From NCBI GenBank assembly GCA_014728115.1, contig WJME01000179.1:1-43422 (forward strand): DNA of 43,422 bases. Direction: 5' to 3'. The position numbers and the translations under genes were made by a program. The notes under the pieces are model-generated. The model was not told where the DNA came from. It made no database searches and was given only the letters and a program-made list of their open reading frames with translations. The DNA comes from Candidatus Zhuqueibacterota bacterium (GTDB taxonomy: Bacteria > Zhuqueibacterota > Zhuqueibacteria > Residuimicrobiales > Oceaniaggregativiventaceae). Positions within the stretch are counted from its first letter, which is position 1. Each line of letters begins with the position of its first letter. This document shows, in pieces, positions 1 through 8,674 of the stretch.

Positions 1-54
1 ATCATCCTATGCTTCCGCTCATAGCTATGGATCCCTGCCTCCGCAGGGATGACG
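1..54. repeat. Partial copy (right end) of the dispersed palindromic element
   Basis: The first 54 bases almost repeat positions 249-302, differing mainly in the loop of the terminal hairpin. They match only the right-hand part of the complete element at 95-327, including the CCGCTCATAGC block and the closing hairpin that ends in GCAGGGATGACG. The left part lies outside the window or is lost. No coding potential was seen. Confidence 0.75.
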
Positions 55-94
55 TTTAATGCACCTTTCAAAAAAATACGTCATTCCTGCGAAA

Positions 95-327
95 CAGGTC
101 GATGCAGAATAATCACCGAGCGTCATTCCTGCGAAAGCAGGAATCCAGGGCTGGGCAAAACGGCTATTAATGCTATGAACGGCGGATGAGGCAAACGCTC
201 GGGACTCTGCATAAAGAGTGTGTTCATCGCAATAAAGACGGATGACGGATCATCCTATGCTTCCGCTCATAGCTATGGATCCCTGTGTACGCAGGGATGA
301 CGACAGTCAGCAATCTGCAACAGCCTG
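95..327. mobile_element. Complete MITE-like element with terminal inverted repeats (copy A)
   Basis: This 233-bp non-coding element starts CAGGTCGATGCAGA and ends in the near inverse (TCTGCAACAGCCTG). Just inside each end is a hairpin: CGTCATTCCTGCGAAAGCAGG at the left (121-146) and the GGATCCCTG...CAGGGATGACG hairpin at the right (277-302). GAAA flanks it on both sides (91-94 and 328-331). Removing the element and one GAAA restores an uninterrupted hairpin of the same type (79-94 joined to 332-342). It therefore looks like a non-autonomous element inserted in the loop of a related hairpin. Copy B at 39618-39853 shares the architecture. No transposase is visible. Confidence 0.7.
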
Positions 328-443
328 GAAAACAGGAATTCCCGGTGGGCCTCCGGGAAGCTCTTGATCATTTCTTCTTGACTCTCTATTCACAAACGAT
401 TATACTACACTAGATCATAGAATCATTCCGTACCGGGCATCCC

Positions 444-1331
444 ATGAATTTTCTCACGATTTGTCTGAATCCGGTGATTCAGCGAACCTATATATTAGAT
501 GACTTTAAGGAGGACGAGGTCAACCGTTGCCAAGAGTACCGCATCGATGCGTCCGGTAAAGGGGTCAATGTTACGCGTGTGCTGGCGCAATTGCACAAAA
601 AAGCCGTGCACCTGACCATTGCCGGCGGACATTTCAGGGATTATTTTCTCGACCTTTGCAGGCAGGACGATCTGACGATCGATTGGGTGGAATCCGGTTC
701 GGAAATCCGTACGTGCTGTACCCTGCTCAACAACCGTCGTTCCACCAGCACAGAACTGGTAGAAGAAGCCAGACCGGTGAGGTCTGGCACTGAAGAGCGT
801 GTGCGCAACCGTTATCTCGAATTGCTGCCGTTGTGCGATTGGGTGATCATCTCGGGCAGCAAAGCAGCCGGATTTTCTCAGGATCTTTACCCCTGGATGG
901 TGCAACAAGCCAAACAACAGCACAAAAAAGTGGTTTTGGATGTGCGGGGACCGGACTTGAGTGCATCCCTCCCTTATGTCCCGGATATCATAAAACCCAA
1001 TTATCAGGAATACCTGATGACATTTTTCGACCCTTCTGATGAACCTTCACAAGATCGAATAAAAAAACATATGCTGAAACTCTTTGAGCAGGGTATCAGG
1101 GTGGTACTGACACATGGTGCATCGAAAATTCTTTATACAGATAATCATAAAGTGAATTTCCTCACACCCGAATCCATCCAGCCTGTGAACACCATCGGCA
1201 GCGGAGATGCCTTTACAGCCGGCATGACCGCAGAATATGACGATTCAGGAAATTTTACAACAGCTGTACAAAAAGGAATGGCATGTGCCACAGCCAATGC
1301 CTCGCACCAACGGCCTGGCGTCATTTATTAA
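444..1331 (+). CDS. PfkB-family sugar/sugar-phosphate kinase (1-phosphofructokinase or tagatose-6-phosphate kinase type)
   Basis: This 295-aa protein is a ribokinase-fold (PfkB) kinase that transfers phosphate from ATP to a hexose or hexose phosphate in the cytoplasm. The N-terminal substrate motif DASGKGVNV lies at about residues 35-43. The C-terminal signature NTIGSGDAFTAGM at about 249-261 contains the anion hole and the catalytic Asp (about 255). The length and the opening LTICLNPVIQRTY fit the 1-phosphofructokinase/LacC branch, but the substrate cannot be read from sequence. The ribosome-binding site is weak. The next gene starts 15 bp downstream and is probably co-transcribed, although its product is secreted. 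Confidence 0.85.
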   Translation: MNFLTICLNPVIQRTYILDDFKEDEVNRCQEYRIDASGKGVNVTRVLAQLHKKAVHLTIAGGHFRDYFLDLCRQDDLTIDWVESGSEIRTCCTLLNNRRSTSTELVEEARPVRSGTEERVRNRYLELLPLCDWVIISGSKAAGFSQDLYPWMVQQAKQQHKKVVLDVRGPDLSASLPYVPDIIKPNYQEYLMTFFDPSDEPSQDRIKKHMLKLFEQGIRVVLTHGASKILYTDNHKVNFLTPESIQPVNTIGSGDAFTAGMTAEYDDSGNFTTAVQKGMACATANASHQRPGVIY

Positions 1332-1346
1332 GCAACGGAGTTTAAC

Positions 1347-2921
1347 ATGCGAATCGTTCTTTTCCTTTTTTCGCTCTGCACAGGGCTCTATGCACAATGG
1401 CAACAAATCCCGCAATTGATGGCAACGACAAATGCAGCCCCCCAAACAGCCAAAATCGTGCAGACACACCCCGATCAGCTGGCATTGTTTTGGCGAACTG
1501 CCGGCGATCAGGATGGCGCGCTCTATATGCAACGGTTCGATTATGATGGTTATCTTTATGATTCGGCACCCGGAAACCCCATCACGACTCTGCCGGCAAA
1601 CCCCCGGGAATATTGTATCGACAGCAACAACCAGGGTGAACATTTTGTGCTCTGGCGCGACATCCGGCAAGGATTTTCCGGCGATCTCTATGCTCAGCTC
1701 ATCGATGCCCAGGGCCAAATTCTGTGGCAACCCGATGGCAAAGAATGGATCAAGGCCCCAAAAAAACAGTCTGCTCCGCAATGCCATTGGCTCGATGCGG
1801 ATACCCTGATTTGTTCCTGGATCGATGAACCAGACAGTCTGGTGACGATGGCGTTCGATCGTCAGGGTAATCCCTGCTGGACTCGGCCGATTAAAGTCTT
1901 TCTCGGCCATCATAATACGCTTTATCATCAGTGCGTGACAGAGGATAAAAAAATCACTCTGGTGTGGAGGGCCAAGAGACCTGATCAGCATATCTATGCC
2001 ATGCGATTGAACACCCGTGCAGACACTCTTGGGATTTGGTCACTCACCAAATTCCCGGAAGCCAACCCGGAGATAAACTATATTTCTGTCGATACCAAAG
2101 GATCCCGAACCTGGGTCTGCTGGTCGGAAATGATCAGTACCACGGATCGGCTCTATCTCAATATTCTGGATGACCACGGCCCGCTCCTCAATAGCCCCTC
2201 TCTTGCGAGCGGAACACGTTTCGGCTCTCTGCATACAACGCTGACCGGCGATGATCTGTGGGTCTGTTATGCAGACGAAGCAGACAAAGGCTCGCTTTAC
2301 CTGGAAAAATTCGATTCGACAGCAAGCCGGCTGATCCACAGAGGGATCATGCATTCGCAAGAGTATTCCATTTATCCCTATTCCCTCGATGCGCACGGGG
2401 TACCTGATAACGGCTGTTTGCTGTTCTGGCAAGACTCTTTATCCAAGGTAATGCGTTATGATGACAAGGGTGATCCTTTGTGGCATCCCACGACAGGATG
2501 GATCCTGCCGCCGAATTCTGATTATCAGACCTCTGCACCTGATGAACTGGGGGGTGTGATCATGATTCTTTTACACAATGGGTTGCTCTATGGACAACGT
2601 TTATCTCCTCAGGGTTATCCCGGTGTTCCCACCGGCATCGAACAGGCAAAGCATCATGCAATAGAGAAATTTTCATGTTATCCCAATCCGTTTACCGATA
2701 ACCTGACCATTCCACTGCCCCCCCGGACCGGAACGGTCAGGGTAAACATTTACAATATTCTGGGACAACGGATACGCCAATGGACCCTTTCCGATTCCCG
2801 CACCAGCATTGAATGGGATGGATTGCTCATGAATCACCGTCGCGCCCTGCCAGGCATGTACCTGGTTGAAATCCAATGGCAGGATCAGAAAGCGATATCC
2901 TCTGTGTTATGTCATCATTAA
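1347..2921 (+). CDS. Secreted protein with type IX secretion C-terminal sorting domain
   Basis: This 524-aa protein has a signal peptide (about residues 1-16, ending GLYAQ) and a C-terminal domain of about 85 residues that starts YPNPFTDNLTI and contains VNIYNILGQRI and PGMYLVEI. That is the type A sorting domain of type IX secretion (T9SS) cargo, cleaved or anchored at the cell surface. The middle has repeated beta-rich stretches of the kind seen in beta-propellers (for example LYAQLIDAQGQILWQ), with no recognised catalytic motif, so its job is unknown. CGGAG precedes the ATG. It sits 15 bp after the sugar kinase and ends before a bidirectional terminator. No T9SS machinery genes are in the window. 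Confidence 0.8.
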   Translation: MRIVLFLFSLCTGLYAQWQQIPQLMATTNAAPQTAKIVQTHPDQLALFWRTAGDQDGALYMQRFDYDGYLYDSAPGNPITTLPANPREYCIDSNNQGEHFVLWRDIRQGFSGDLYAQLIDAQGQILWQPDGKEWIKAPKKQSAPQCHWLDADTLICSWIDEPDSLVTMAFDRQGNPCWTRPIKVFLGHHNTLYHQCVTEDKKITLVWRAKRPDQHIYAMRLNTRADTLGIWSLTKFPEANPEINYISVDTKGSRTWVCWSEMISTTDRLYLNILDDHGPLLNSPSLASGTRFGSLHTTLTGDDLWVCYADEADKGSLYLEKFDSTASRLIHRGIMHSQEYSIYPYSLDAHGVPDNGCLLFWQDSLSKVMRYDDKGDPLWHPTTGWILPPNSDYQTSAPDELGGVIMILLHNGLLYGQRLSPQGYPGVPTGIEQAKHHAIEKFSCYPNPFTDNLTIPLPPRTGTVRVNIYNILGQRIRQWTLSDSRTSIEWDGLLMNHRRALPGMYLVEIQWQDQKAISSVLCHH

Positions 2922-2961
2922 ACGATCTGGCAGAATGAGATAACGACCGGAAAATGATATC

Positions 2962-2997
2962 AAAAGACCCGACAGATCGACTCCTGTCAGGTCTTTT
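2962..2997. terminator. Bidirectional intrinsic terminator
   Basis: A 14-bp stem, AAAAGACCCGACAG paired with CTGTCAGGTCTTTT (one mismatch on one strand, a G-U pair on the other), closes an 8-base loop. It ends in a T run on both strands and lies between two convergent genes, so it can serve both. Confidence 0.8.
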
Positions 2998-3036
2998 CAA
3001 TTCAAGCACACCTTTTCATCAGAGACAATGTAATCC

Positions 3037-4818
3037 TTATTTGACAATCACAAACTCATCTCTTACCTGATCGTCGCGGTTGTATGCGGTGTAGCTCAGC
3101 TGATTGCCCTGGATATCGATTTTTTGATAGAGTTGTTCGCCGCTGAACATCACCTCCGCATAATCAGGCCGTTCGGCTGAGCGGTTATGATCTGGGATGG
3201 CGATGGATATGAGATAGATCGTGCCGTCAGCCGGACTCTCGACCACTCGTTGATTTGCAATGGGCCGGGTTCGCATATAATAGTGCACGTGTCCGCTCAT
3301 GGCCAGATCCACGTGATACCGGTCGAACATTTCTCCCCATTGAGCCTGAATATCCGGATATTCCATGGTTTCGGCATAGGGGGGGAAATGAAAAACCGCA
3401 ATCTTCCAGGTCGCATCGCTTGCGGCAAGGGTACTGTCGAGCCAGGCAGCCTGTGTTTGTTTTGGTCCTGTGGCATCCAGCATGAGAAACAAGGCATTGC
3501 TGTATTCAAAGGCATAAACCCGTTCCGGTTGCATGCTGGCAGGACCGTTATCAGGCAAATCGAATAACTCCAGAAACATGCCCGGTCCCAGGCCATCCTG
3601 GTTATCATGATTTCCCAGACTGGGCATCAGGGGGTCACTGGCGAATACCTCGCCCGAATAGGCAAAGAGCTGATCCCAGTCATCGCGATAGAGTCCGGTG
3701 CCGACCATATCTCCTGCAATGGTATAAAAGGCTATATCGTCATATCGATCAGGCAGGCGGGTGACCAGTTCACCCCATGCAGGCGACCGATGGGTGTCAC
3801 CAAAATAGATAAACGAAAACGGCGTTCCCGGTTCAGGAGCGGTTTGAAAAGTATACTCTGCACTCCAGTTGTCCGAGTCGGGGTGTCCCACGCGATAGTC
3901 ATATTGTTGTCCCGGCTGCAGATCCCTGATCACAGCCGTATACCGGTGGATGACCGGGTCATTGGCAAGCAGCCGGTCTTTGAGCCTGTCCGATTCAGCG
4001 TTTATGATTCTCTTGTCCGCTTTATCACGTGCGGGCCAGACTTCCACAACACCATTGTCGTTCTCTGATGCGGTTCGCCACTGGATGGTCTGCGTGGTTT
4101 GCGGTTCCTCGCTCCAGGTCAACATGATCTGATCCGGTTTTTCACGAGAGGGAAAGGGCGTCGTCCGGAATGCACCGATCAAATGCGCTTCCCGGGCCCT
4201 GCCGCGGATGGTAGTCAGGAGCTTGCCTTTCTGCAATGACTCGGGAACCTCGAGCAGCACCAATTCATCCCAATCGTGATAGGTAAACGCACCTGTTTCC
4301 ATCTCGATAACGGTCTGGTTATCAGGATAAAAATCGGTTAGCACAAGGTCATCATTTGCAGAGACCGGTTTGACGCTGACAAAATAGACCGGACGATGTT
4401 TATCAAATCCATTGATCCCCAGGTTCACCCAGCCAGGCTCAAAACGCTTTTGCCAGACCTCATAGGTATAGTGATCATTGGACACGGTCAGATCTGTTTT
4501 CTCGAATCCCTTTGGCTCGAGCCAAAAAGGCACGGTGCGCTGGTCTTTATGACGCATCACAGAAACGATTGCCGGAACATTGATCTTGAATTGCCAATAC
4601 TCTTCGGCCAGCACCTTTTTTTCCTGTTCGCTCAGCATGGTCAGGATCGTGCTGTCGGTCAGGCTGTTGAGCTCGTCGATTTCATAGGACTCGTAAAGGT
4701 CTGCAACCACCCGGTCCATCACCTCTCCAACGGTTTGCGGAGATTGCTGACAGGCCATTACGAAGATCAGGAAAGAGACAACAGGAACAGTCAGAATACG
4801 AAAAGTTGATTTATGCAT
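3037..4818 (-). CDS. Secreted purple-acid-phosphatase-like metallophosphoesterase, probable lipoprotein
   Basis: The protein has an N-terminal part of unknown fold, a fibronectin-III-like domain as in purple acid phosphatases (GQQYDYRVG), and a calcineurin-like phosphoesterase core. The five metal-binding blocks are visible: GDTH, GDM, GNHD, FHFPPY and GHVH. It should hydrolyse phosphate esters using two metal ions outside the cytoplasm. The ATG at 4818 is chosen over an in-frame ATG 12 codons upstream because AGAGGG lies just before it and a signal peptide with a lipobox-like FVMAC follows. It is convergent with the T9SS-protein gene. The substrate (nucleotide, sugar phosphate or phosphonate) is unknown. 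Confidence 0.85.
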   Translation of the reverse strand: MHKSTFRILTVPVVSFLIFVMACQQSPQTVGEVMDRVVADLYESYEIDELNSLTDSTILTMLSEQEKKVLAEEYWQFKINVPAIVSVMRHKDQRTVPFWLEPKGFEKTDLTVSNDHYTYEVWQKRFEPGWVNLGINGFDKHRPVYFVSVKPVSANDDLVLTDFYPDNQTVIEMETGAFTYHDWDELVLLEVPESLQKGKLLTTIRGRAREAHLIGAFRTTPFPSREKPDQIMLTWSEEPQTTQTIQWRTASENDNGVVEVWPARDKADKRIINAESDRLKDRLLANDPVIHRYTAVIRDLQPGQQYDYRVGHPDSDNWSAEYTFQTAPEPGTPFSFIYFGDTHRSPAWGELVTRLPDRYDDIAFYTIAGDMVGTGLYRDDWDQLFAYSGEVFASDPLMPSLGNHDNQDGLGPGMFLELFDLPDNGPASMQPERVYAFEYSNALFLMLDATGPKQTQAAWLDSTLAASDATWKIAVFHFPPYAETMEYPDIQAQWGEMFDRYHVDLAMSGHVHYYMRTRPIANQRVVESPADGTIYLISIAIPDHNRSAERPDYAEVMFSGEQLYQKIDIQGNQLSYTAYNRDDQVRDEFVIVK

Positions 4819-5061
4819 AGACCCTCTGATTTTAAGCTTGATGTTTTCGAGCAATTATTTTTACCGCAGTGAATAAAAAAACCATTTTAAAGCAAATGAT
4901 CAAGCAAAAAAAGAGGCCGTGCAGGCATTTGGGATTTTTGTGATAAAAGCCTAGAATGTCGCAAGGCCTTGGCATGACGTCACATGCCCGGACCTTGTCT
5001 GCGCTTGTGGCACAGGTATGCCGGCCAGCATGAAATTCACAGCATATCACCGAAAAAAGGG

Positions 5062-6696
5062 TCAGTCGATTCGCTTCACAATCGTCATGCTTGCCCGGGA
5101 AGCAGGGGTATCGAATTTGAACTCCTCTGTTGCTCGCATTGTAAGAGTCTGGCGTGTTTTGGCGACAAGATCGGCTTGTATGATTTGCCAGATCCCTTTT
5201 GGCAAACGCACCGAAATATTTTGCCATTTTTGATTGCTGGCAAGGACATACTGGTTCCCGCGCCATTCGAGAATAGTGAATTCTTTATGGATATTGCGAA
5301 AGGGTCCTATATCCAGCTGTGCCCCGCGGAAATTTGGCTGCATGACCGGAACCATCTTCCAAAAATCCAGTTCCTGATCGATGATCTCTCGCATAAACAG
5401 CAGATTATCGGCAGAGGTGTGCTCTTTTGCTTTAAAATCGCCGGTAAAATAGTGGCCCTGTTTTGATTTGGGATGTTTGAAACCGGTTGTCCCATAGCCG
5501 CCTCCAATAAACGCTCCCAGATGAGCTTCGATCACGTCCTCCTCTGAATAGCGATCCCCGTCACCCTCATAGGCCAGTTCATCATCGATAACCGGTTTGC
5601 CCGGTCCGCCGATCCAATAGTTCTTTTCGATAAACTGGGCTGCAACATTCAAAGATTTGATCTTGTACTGAAGAATGACATGATCATTCCAGGCGATCAT
5701 CGTATTGAGATCCGGATTCCAGTCTTTGGGAGCTGCATGTACACTCAACGGCGTATGATAGGCCAGATACGGTTTGATCAGATGTCCATAGCGGGTAATT
5801 TCACGGGCGGTAAATTTAGGCGTCTTGATGTCCCACTCGTTGGCAAGGCATATCCAGACATTGGGATAACTGCCGTAGCGTGCCGCGATATAGCGCAGAA
5901 TGGGAAGCGGATCACCGCCGTTTTGAGCGGCCACAAGGACGGAACGGGAATCCTCGGTATCAGGCCCGTTCAGAATCAAATCCGTGATCAAATCCAGATC
6001 ATGCGCTGTCTGCACCGCAACATCCACCCGATCCTGAAACCAGCGCGGATTGGGGCGATGGGAGAAATCACCGTCATCTGTGGGATTGCCTTCAAAATCC
6101 AGAAAGGGTTTGACCTGGGGATGCGGATAACGATCACCCGTGATGCCAAAACGAATCTTTTTAAAGTACCGGGCACTGGCTTTGATATCGCTGGCCACAT
6201 CGCTTTGATTCGGACCGTCATGATCCCTCTCGGATAAAAAACTGTACAGGGTATTGCCGACGATATAATCGTGCGAACCGTCCGAGCGTTTATACCATCT
6301 GCCACCGCCATTTTTCTGATCGACCACCCAGAATCCGGGTCTGTCAGAGGCCACGCATTCGATTTCCAGGCCTTTATGCTGATCATTTAATTCCGGCACG
6401 TTGGACGAGGTTTGGCGTAAGGTCCAGTATCCTGTTAAAGTCGGACAAAAACGCACCTTAAAGACATTGCCTGCGGCATTGCCCCGGCCATCCCCATCAA
6501 AGAATCCATGGATTTCGATTCTCCGGCCAGATTCGTGCTGCCATTCGGTGGTCAGGACGACGTCACGTACCGGATTCTCACTCGCCGTATACTGCGGTCC
6601 CTCGAAGGCCAGCTCAAAGACATTGAATTTTTCCACTGGCCTGGCCACCAGGAAGATGGGAAAGAGCAAAATCAAAAACGTCTTTTGGGTTTTCAT
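5062..6696 (-). CDS. DUF5060/apiosidase-like (DUF4038) glycoside hydrolase, secreted
   Basis: This 544-aa protein has a signal peptide (about 1-18), a DUF5060-type beta-sandwich (about 22-115), a TIM-barrel region (about 130-450) and a C-terminal beta domain like the putative collagen-binding domain often found in this family. Barrel-enzyme acids are visible: Glu287 in LANEWD as candidate acid/base and Glu373 in PVIDDELAYEG as candidate nucleophile. Relatives act on plant-type glycans, for example releasing apiose. It lies upstream of the phosphoesterase on the same strand with a 243-bp gap in which nothing clear is seen. The exact substrate is not deducible. Confidence 0.75.
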   Translation of the reverse strand: MKTQKTFLILLFPIFLVARPVEKFNVFELAFEGPQYTASENPVRDVVLTTEWQHESGRRIEIHGFFDGDGRGNAAGNVFKVRFCPTLTGYWTLRQTSSNVPELNDQHKGLEIECVASDRPGFWVVDQKNGGGRWYKRSDGSHDYIVGNTLYSFLSERDHDGPNQSDVASDIKASARYFKKIRFGITGDRYPHPQVKPFLDFEGNPTDDGDFSHRPNPRWFQDRVDVAVQTAHDLDLITDLILNGPDTEDSRSVLVAAQNGGDPLPILRYIAARYGSYPNVWICLANEWDIKTPKFTAREITRYGHLIKPYLAYHTPLSVHAAPKDWNPDLNTMIAWNDHVILQYKIKSLNVAAQFIEKNYWIGGPGKPVIDDELAYEGDGDRYSEEDVIEAHLGAFIGGGYGTTGFKHPKSKQGHYFTGDFKAKEHTSADNLLFMREIIDQELDFWKMVPVMQPNFRGAQLDIGPFRNIHKEFTILEWRGNQYVLASNQKWQNISVRLPKGIWQIIQADLVAKTRQTLTMRATEEFKFDTPASRASMTIVKRID

Positions 6697-6827
6697 ATCA
6701 CGCTTTCTCTACTGGAATACAATATGACCCAATATTGTGTACAATAAAAAGAGTTTTGCAGGCAAAGTCAAGAAATATTATCTGTTTTCAATTTACACTT
6801 TTGTCTCGTAACTGGAGAGATACCAGA

Positions 6828-7958
6828 TCATTCAAACCTCATTTTTTGAAAAGAGGTAACATCCGGTCGTCCCGGCGCAATCCACAGAGTAGGAGATTCA
6901 GTCAGGATCACAAGGGTGCAGCCGAACGTGAGCTCATTGTTTACTGGATGATATTCGGGTTCACGTTTGCTCAATAAATCGAGTACAAGCGAGTCAGTCA
7001 GAGATACAGCCTGGCTGGCCAGAGTCTGTCGCAGATATTCATAACGAGGACAATAATAGGGATCATCAATACTTTTTTCATATTCAGCAAGCAATTTGAT
7101 ATACCGGGCATTAAAGTCCCGGTTGACCAGAGGATGATTGGTATGAAAAACATAATGACGGTTGTTCCACAATGGAACTTTTGCCAAACCATTTGCAGAG
7201 CATTCCAAACATTCTATACCGGCAGGATCACCCACGAGATAGCACTGTGGCGTGGCATGAGGAATTTGTTCCAGCCAAGCACGGACATTATGCAAAGAAT
7301 TTTGATTGAGAACAGACCGCATGACTGCGACCACCGGCAGTCCTGAATCCGAACTATTGAGCTGTGATAGTCCATTGCAACAGATAGCAATTCCTCTGTC
7401 GTTGAGACCATTGAGTCCGAGAAATCCGGGAAATGTAAAAATCATCTGTTTGAGTCCTGTTTCAGGGTCATTGATTCTTAGAAGAGTAGGAAATCCATGC
7501 AGAAAGAGGGGTGGATCCATATTTTGTGCCACCATAGCTGCCTTCCCTGGCAATGGAATTTGCCCAATCGATGTGCATCGCTGATTCAATACCAAAGAAG
7601 CTCGATTTCCGATCTCTTCGCTGATCTGTAAGGCAAAAACGGTTTTATAATCCAATCCTGAACCATGCGCAATTCCCTGAATCTCCTCGATGAGCTCGGG
7701 TGTCCATTTATTCATTTGTGCCTCATAGTGTGTGCGCGTGATTAAGAAATCAATGACATCCTCAAAGGGTACCTGAAATTGGTTATTTATCTCTTTTTTC
7801 CATCGATCAATCATTTGAACGATCTCAAGCCGCAATTGCTGTCCATGGGCCAATCCTCGTTTATAAGGAGTACCCGGACAATCGATCACTCTAAGAGTTT
7901 CTGCGGATAAAGGTAAAGAAAGCAAGGCAATCATGAGCAACAAACAAGAATTTTTCAT
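6828..7958 (-). CDS. Exported C45-family acyltransferase/amidase (Ntn hydrolase)
   Basis: This 376-aa protein has a signal peptide (about 1-19, ending LPLSAE). It matches the acyl-CoA:6-aminopenicillanic-acid acyltransferase / peptidase C45 family, whose members self-cleave to expose an N-terminal cysteine. The expected site is NQRCTSIG with Cys128, followed by AAMVAQNMD, which resembles the family's G-R-N-x-D block. Members hydrolyse or transfer acyl groups on amides. Its ATG is 2 bases after the stop of the LytTR regulator, so the two are translationally linked. The substrate, perhaps an N-acyl amide or peptide conjugate, is unknown. Confidence 0.8.
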   Translation of the reverse strand: MKNSCLLLMIALLSLPLSAETLRVIDCPGTPYKRGLAHGQQLRLEIVQMIDRWKKEINNQFQVPFEDVIDFLITRTHYEAQMNKWTPELIEEIQGIAHGSGLDYKTVFALQISEEIGNRASLVLNQRCTSIGQIPLPGKAAMVAQNMDPPLFLHGFPTLLRINDPETGLKQMIFTFPGFLGLNGLNDRGIAICCNGLSQLNSSDSGLPVVAVMRSVLNQNSLHNVRAWLEQIPHATPQCYLVGDPAGIECLECSANGLAKVPLWNNRHYVFHTNHPLVNRDFNARYIKLLAEYEKSIDDPYYCPRYEYLRQTLASQAVSLTDSLVLDLLSKREPEYHPVNNELTFGCTLVILTESPTLWIAPGRPDVTSFQKMRFE

Positions 7959-7960
7959 TT

Positions 7961-8674
7961 CTACCCCAATAGTTTTCCGAGTTTCCGACCCATGCGACGG
8001 CTTATGGCAAAAGGATCACGAATGGTCCTGACATAAACCCATTCGGATTGGCGTCCGCGCGTTTCAGTTTTTTCGATTGCAGCAAGATTGACGATCGTAG
8101 AGCGGTGAATACGGCAAAACAGATTATCCGGAAGCCGTTGTTCCCAGTCCGTCATAGACCTGTTCACAAGACCGTTGATACCATATGAGGTCTTGATCAG
8201 GGTATAGTCTTTGGCAGCAATAATGCATAAAATAGAATCGACACGAATAAATCGTTTGCGATCATCGACCAAAAGAAAGAGGATATCATTTTCCTTTAGC
8301 TTTTTGAGCTGGGGAGAATCGGGTTTACTGTTCAAGCGCTCTATGGTTTTTTGCAATCGGGCAGGATACACCGGTTTGGTCAAATAATCCAATGCATTGA
8401 TCTCAAAGGCACGGATCGCATATGAATCAAAGGCAGTCACAAAAACAACCTGTCCTTTATAGTCGATTTTATTCAAAATATCAAACCCTGTGCCTCCGGG
8501 CAATTGGATATCGAGAAAGACAAGATCAGGTGAATGTGTTTCCAATACCTGGATAGCGAGTTCTATGGAATCGGCCTGACCGACAATTTCGATCTCCGGA
8601 TAACCCCCGAGCAAGCCGGTCAATGCTTCGATAGCAAGGGGTTCATCGTCAACGATAACGGCAGTCCATTTCAT
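7961..8674 (-). CDS. LytTR-family response regulator
   Basis: The N-terminal receiver domain has the acidic pair DDE near residues 9-11, phospho-acceptor Asp55 in FLDIQLPGG, the conserved Thr in FVTAFDS and Lys in LTKP. The C-terminal part (about 135-238) is a LytTR DNA-binding domain (FCRIHRSTIVNL). It should bind promoter repeats after phosphorylation by the adjacent kinase. The ATG at 8674 is chosen because AGGA lies 8 bases upstream; an ATG five codons earlier has no ribosome-binding site. Its start overlaps the end of the kinase gene by 26 bp, a usual arrangement for coupled pairs. Confidence 0.9.
   Translation of the reverse strand: MKWTAVIVDDEPLAIEALTGLLGGYPEIEIVGQADSIELAIQVLETHSPDLVFLDIQLPGGTGFDILNKIDYKGQVVFVTAFDSYAIRAFEINALDYLTKPVYPARLQKTIERLNSKPDSPQLKKLKENDILFLLVDDRKRFIRVDSILCIIAAKDYTLIKTSYGINGLVNRSMTDWEQRLPDNLFCRIHRSTIVNLAAIEKTETRGRQSEWVYVRTIRDPFAISRRMGRKLGKLLG

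Noticed and set aside
339..359. Hairpin TTCCCGG / CCGGGAA upstream of the sugar kinase
   Set aside because: No T tract follows directly, and part of it belongs to the split repeat hairpin next to copy A.
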